A stretch of 64,000 nt of DNA. It comes from Polaribacter filamentus. Its GTDB lineage: Bacteria > Bacteroidota > Bacteroidia > Flavobacteriales > Flavobacteriaceae. Positions within the stretch are counted from its first letter, which is position 1; every line of letters begins with the position of its first letter. Below the pieces are notes generated by a model. That model was not told where the DNA came from. It made no database searches and saw only the letters and a list, made by a program, of their open reading frames with translations. Positions 60,579 to 64,000 of the stretch are shown here, one piece after another. The DNA is taken from the NCBI RefSeq assembly GCF_002943715.1, contig NZ_MQUA01000014.1, forward strand, positions 310,001 to 374,000, written 5' to 3'. Made by a program: the position numbers and the translations under genes.

Positions 60579-62165
60579 TTAGTACTTCAACAACTTTTTG
60601 GTTTTAGATATTCCCTTAGTCTGGTAATGCACAAAGTAATTTCCTTTAGGCAAGCTATCAATATTCACTTTTAAAACTTGCTGTATAGCATTATATTTTT
60701 GATTTGTAACTTGTTTTACAACTGCTCCAATGCTATTGTATAAGGTAATTTTTATGTTTTCGTTATTTCCAAAAAATCGAATATTCACAGTATTTATTGT
60801 TGGATTTGGATACACTTCAATTTCTAATTCTTGTAAAAGAAAATCGTTGGTAGATAGTGCAGCAGCGCAACCTTCTTTAAAAAGAGGTAAAGCAACAAAT
60901 TCATCAAATAATACATTGGTAGATTCTTGTTTTGTTGCACCTAGCCAATCTGTTAAAATAGTACTGTAAACATTTCTAAAATCATATTGCATTTGCACTC
61001 CTTCTTGATCGTCAACTTGTGTGTCAATTTCTGGAGCATCTCCTAAAACTTGATTTTTTGCGCAAGTACCAAACAAGAATAAAGGAGCTGCTGAGCCATG
61101 GTCTGTGCCCAAAGCACCATTAGAACGAATTCTCCTACCAAATTCAGAATAAGTCATTCCAATCACTTTTTTATCGATATTTAGCAATTCTAAATCTTCT
61201 TGAAATGCCGCAATTGCATTAGATAATTCTTTGAGTAAATCACTGTGTTTTCCTTCAGTAAGATTTCCTTCAATTATTTGATTATCATGATTGTCAAAAC
61301 CACCTAACTGAACAATGTAAACTTTTGTTTTTAGTCCGCCAGAAATTAATTTGGCTACATTTTTCAGTTTTCCTGCTAATTTATTATTGTTGCTATTTTC
61401 ATATTTGTCAGATAAATTGTTGCCAGCGTTATCAGCATTAGTAATAATATCAGCATACGCATTTGTTTGAGCAATGGTTTTGTTTACAAAGTCTAACGTT
61501 TCTCCGTAACAATTTGCAGGGATTTCTCCTGTATTAGATACCAAAGCAGTTCCAGGATTGCTTGGATCTGATATTGCCATAGAAAAATTAGTGCTTGTGC
61601 CTTGGCAAGTTTCTGATACAACTTTCCCTATGGTAATTGCAAATGGATGCGGATTGTTTGTGTTTGGATAATTCTCAGGATATTCACCATGATTTTCATC
61701 AAAAAAACGTCCAAGCCAACCAGAGGAAATGTATTCATTTGCAGGTGAAGCAGAATTCCAAATATCTGTAGATCTAAAATGCGATCTATTTTGGTCTGGA
61801 TATCCAACATTCTGAATAACAGCCAATTTTTCTTGATTCCAAATTCCTTTCATTCCTGAAAAAGAAGGATGAAAACACGTTTCACCATCAAGAGATAATA
61901 AATTAGCTTCAGGAATAATAATATTTGAACGTACGCTTTGTAAATTATCGTATTGATTTAAATTAAAAACAGTATTTAATCCGTCATTACCACCTTGTAA
62001 TTGAACTAAAACTAAAATGTTTTCATTGTCTTCTGAAAATTGATATTCTTTTGGTTTATCATTTGCAAATAAACGAAAACCACCTAATGTAATAGGTAAA
62101 GCAGCAGAAGCAAAGGTGCTTAGTCTTATAAAATCTCTTCTATTTAATTTGTTTGTCTTCTTCAT
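60579..62165 (-). CDS. DUF1501 protein with Tat-like signal and T9SS sorting domain
   Basis: The 528-residue protein starts NRRDFIRLSTFASAALPIT, a twin-arginine signal. The DUF1501 core (about 45-430) is alkaline-phosphatase/sulfatase-like: VLVQLQGGNDGLNTV, NRSHFRSTDIW, GGFDNHDNQ, MTYSEFGRRIRSNGALGTDHGSAAPLFLFG with metal-type Asp/His. A type A T9SS C-terminal domain follows (about 450-528: EVYPNPTINTVNIRF, LYNSIGAVVKQ, LPKGNYFVHYQ, KTKKLLKY). It should be exported to the surface. It is 2 bp after the DUF1800 gene, its usual partner. Confidence 0.92.
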   Translation of the reverse strand: MKKTNKLNRRDFIRLSTFASAALPITLGGFRLFANDKPKEYQFSEDNENILVLVQLQGGNDGLNTVFNLNQYDNLQSVRSNIIIPEANLLSLDGETCFHPSFSGMKGIWNQEKLAVIQNVGYPDQNRSHFRSTDIWNSASPANEYISSGWLGRFFDENHGEYPENYPNTNNPHPFAITIGKVVSETCQGTSTNFSMAISDPSNPGTALVSNTGEIPANCYGETLDFVNKTIAQTNAYADIITNADNAGNNLSDKYENSNNNKLAGKLKNVAKLISGGLKTKVYIVQLGGFDNHDNQIIEGNLTEGKHSDLLKELSNAIAAFQEDLELLNIDKKVIGMTYSEFGRRIRSNGALGTDHGSAAPLFLFGTCAKNQVLGDAPEIDTQVDDQEGVQMQYDFRNVYSTILTDWLGATKQESTNVLFDEFVALPLFKEGCAAALSTNDFLLQELEIEVYPNPTINTVNIRFFGNNENIKITLYNSIGAVVKQVTNQKYNAIQQVLKVNIDSLPKGNYFVHYQTKGISKTKKLLKY

Positions 62166-62167
62166 AA

Positions 62168-63790
62168 TTACATAATTTGAAATTCAGACATTTGTACCAT
62201 TACAGCAATAAGGTTTCGTAGTTTGTTATCTACAGAAATTCGCATTGCATTGTCAGATGGGTTGTTTATATAATTTGAATATTCTACAGTCCACTCAAAA
62301 TCGGGTAATCCAGGAATTAAAATATCTTTTAAGGTTGTTATTTGACTTTCTGTAATAGGATAATTAAATAATTGATTCGATAATTCTGTGATTAGAATAG
62401 TAGGATCTTGAGCATTAGTTATTCTAGAAGCAATAAGTAATACTGGAACTAAAGGAGGGACTGTATATTTTTTTTCATCAATTATTAAATCGCCACCAGA
62501 AACAATAATTCTACAATAATCCAATCTTTTTGGTAATAAATAACTATTAATCCAACTTTTATAAAATAGCGGTTCTTGGTAATATGCTTTCCAACCTGCA
62601 ACATCAGGATGATGTAAGTAAGATTGATTTAAATCTGTAGCAGCTAAATATAATACATATGCGAAATTATATTCGTCATTAACCGAAGTTTTTGGAGCCG
62701 AAAATAATAAAGATTTTGTGGCTGATAGCATTAAATCAATTGGACTTTTTACCATGCAAAATGTGTTCTCAAAGAAATGTTCTGAGGATAATAATACTTT
62801 CAATGCAGGAACAATATCATAATTGTTATCTCTTATAATTTTTGCCAAAGGTTCTATAATATTCGTTTCAATTTCTGCTGATAATTCAGAATTTATAAAC
62901 CATATATAAAATTGCCTGCTAATGAATCGTGAGCACTCATCTTGTTTAAAAATGATGTCAATTAAATCTTTGTATTCATTTGCGCCATTTTCAGAAATAA
63001 CAGCATTATTAAATCTATGCGATAAATTTTTATTGCCTTTAGCATGATTAAAGTTTGAAAACCAAGAAGTAAGTGCCTCAGTTTGTTGTACACCTCTCAC
63101 TCTCCATCCAGTTAAAACTTGTGCAATTGCTATTACATCATCTTCTGTATAATTTGTATAATCGCCATTTCCAAAAGCCTGTCCTTTTCCAATAGTAAAA
63201 AGTTCAAGCAATTCTCTTGCATAATTTTCATTTGGTGCACTTTCTGTGTTTTGAGAACCACTCAAATAAATTAGCATATTAGGGTCTACCGTAATTTGCT
63301 TTACCAATTCTTTAAAGTTTTTTAAAGAATTTCTTCGTAAAACATCTGTATAGTAATACTCTCTATGAGGATTTGAATTTTCTGATACAAAATGATTGTG
63401 CCAAAATAACGTAAGTTTTTCTCTGATAGAAATTTCTGCATTTTGCATTTGTAAAAAAGACCAAGCATACATAGAACGATTTCTAGAATTATAGATTCTA
63501 GTTCGTTCTTGAGTTGTAGCAACCTCTGGATAAGGTGGCGAAGTCACCCAAGTTTCTCCATAATTTGCCCCAGGATCATTTATTTCATCATTTCCAACAC
63601 CATCTAATAGATATTTTAAGGGAGGTTCTGGTAACGGATTTTCCTCAAAAAGTTTTTCTATAGTGCCAGATAATCCTAATGAAACGGATGTTGTTACTAA
63701 GTTTTGTGTAACACCAAAAGAAGATCTTTTTAGTAAATGTCTTGCTTCTTTCTCAGTCCAATTTCCAGAAAAAGTATCTAAATTAGGCAT
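62168..63790 (-). CDS. DUF1800 protein
   Basis: The 540-residue protein begins WTEKEARHLLKRSSFGVT, the family start, and contains REKLTLFWHNHFV, LLELFTIGKG, DDVIAIAQVLTGWRV, FKQDECSRFISRQFYIWFI and the VAGWKAYYQEPLFYKSWIN region. DUF1800 and DUF1501 genes pair widely in Bacteroidota and other phyla; both are thought to act at the cell envelope, but no reaction is known. No signal peptide is visible at ATG 63790, which is odd for an envelope protein. It is co-transcribed with DUF1501. Confidence 0.92.
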   Translation of the reverse strand: MPNLDTFSGNWTEKEARHLLKRSSFGVTQNLVTTSVSLGLSGTIEKLFEENPLPEPPLKYLLDGVGNDEINDPGANYGETWVTSPPYPEVATTQERTRIYNSRNRSMYAWSFLQMQNAEISIREKLTLFWHNHFVSENSNPHREYYYTDVLRRNSLKNFKELVKQITVDPNMLIYLSGSQNTESAPNENYARELLELFTIGKGQAFGNGDYTNYTEDDVIAIAQVLTGWRVRGVQQTEALTSWFSNFNHAKGNKNLSHRFNNAVISENGANEYKDLIDIIFKQDECSRFISRQFYIWFINSELSAEIETNIIEPLAKIIRDNNYDIVPALKVLLSSEHFFENTFCMVKSPIDLMLSATKSLLFSAPKTSVNDEYNFAYVLYLAATDLNQSYLHHPDVAGWKAYYQEPLFYKSWINSYLLPKRLDYCRIIVSGGDLIIDEKKYTVPPLVPVLLIASRITNAQDPTILITELSNQLFNYPITESQITTLKDILIPGLPDFEWTVEYSNYINNPSDNAMRISVDNKLRNLIAVMVQMSEFQIM

Positions 63791-63913
63791 AGTATAGTTA
63801 ATGTTGATGAAAACAAATTTTTATAGTATTTCAAATTTAATCTTTTTATTCGAAATACTACAGAATAATTATTTTTACAATAACACTTTAGAAGTTAAAA
63901 AAAAGTTTAAAAT

Positions 63914-64000
63914 CTACACCAAATAATCTTGCGCTCTTTCTAAAGCTTTCGGAATTCCGCCAGGATTTTTACCGCCTGCAGTTGCATAGAAATTCTGTCC
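63914..64000 (-). CDS. alaS: Alanine--tRNA ligase, C-terminal end only
   Basis: The frame is open to the window edge and ends at TAG 63914-63916. The 28 visible residues, GQNFYATAGGKNPGGIPKAL then ERAQDYLV, match the end of the AlaRS C-Ala domain (the GGG-Q-F-A-GGK-P pattern). The rest of the gene lies beyond the window. Confidence 0.85.
   Translation of the reverse strand, partial: GQNFYATAGGKNPGGIPKALERAQDYLV

Noticed and set aside
1..64000. tRNA, rRNA, CRISPR or prophage
   Set aside because: No cloverleaf-like gene, rRNA segment, regular repeat-spacer array or phage module was recognised by eye; a tRNA scan would settle the first.

Overview
The window is about 31% G+C chromosome from a marine-type Flavobacteriaceae (Bacteroidota), close in character to Polaribacter or Tenacibaculum. 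The evidence is a SusC/SusD pair with a FecR/ECF-sigma switch, a type IX secretion (T9SS) sorting tail, many flavobacterial DUF proteins, -7 boxes of the form TAnnTTTG, and no Shine-Dalgarno signals. The genus is an inference. No rRNA, tRNA or CRISPR array was recognised.

Layout. 1-6936: a SusD fragment, an STN-type SusC receptor, FecR and a divergent ECF sigma factor, forming one outer-membrane uptake and signalling unit. 7209-14277: branched-chain amino acid genes ilvD-ilvB-ilvN-ilvC-ilvA, with unusual purine-arm/pyrimidine-arm spacers. 14483-16075: a non-phosphorylating GAPDH-like dehydrogenase. 16162-17279: a complete IS630-type element with a frameshifted transposase. 17370-31259: mostly housekeeping genes (GtrA, mscL, alr, tdk, a GT4 glycosyltransferase, DinB, a Na+/H+ antiporter, a Cys/Met PLP enzyme, comF, a methyltransferase, glycyl-tRNA synthetase). 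31352-38604: two tandem small outer-membrane proteins and a heavy-metal RND efflux operon whose pump is fused to its outer-membrane channel, preceded by a His-rich exported protein. 38653-46490: a large SprA-like outer-membrane protein, ogt, a DUF4382 lipoprotein, TatD and a DEAD-box helicase operon. 46494-47903: a lone hydrolase gene bracketed by folded, attC-like repeats. 48000-56722: OmpA lipoprotein, apbE, a methyltransferase, a GxxExxY gene inside its own inverted repeats, map, a thioredoxin lipoprotein, gpmI and aromatic amino acid hydroxylase. 57057-60263: a zone of gene decay (outer-membrane protein, LuxR-type regulator, leucine-rich-repeat kinase) around one intact GSCFA gene. 60579-63790: a DUF1501/DUF1800 pair. 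63914-64000: the 3' end of alaS.

The points most worth a second look are these. (i) The hydrolase gene looks like an integron-style cassette between two foldable sites. (ii) The GxxExxY gene forms a 465-bp unit with 24-bp inverted ends, and relatives of those ends lie scattered nearby. (iii) Two lipoprotein genes carry the same start-proximal lesion, ATG followed by six A where seven are needed. (iv) The pump-channel fusion keeps a signal peptide in mid-protein. (v) A zone of decayed genes contains three in-frame TAA codons at positions where Gln would fit.
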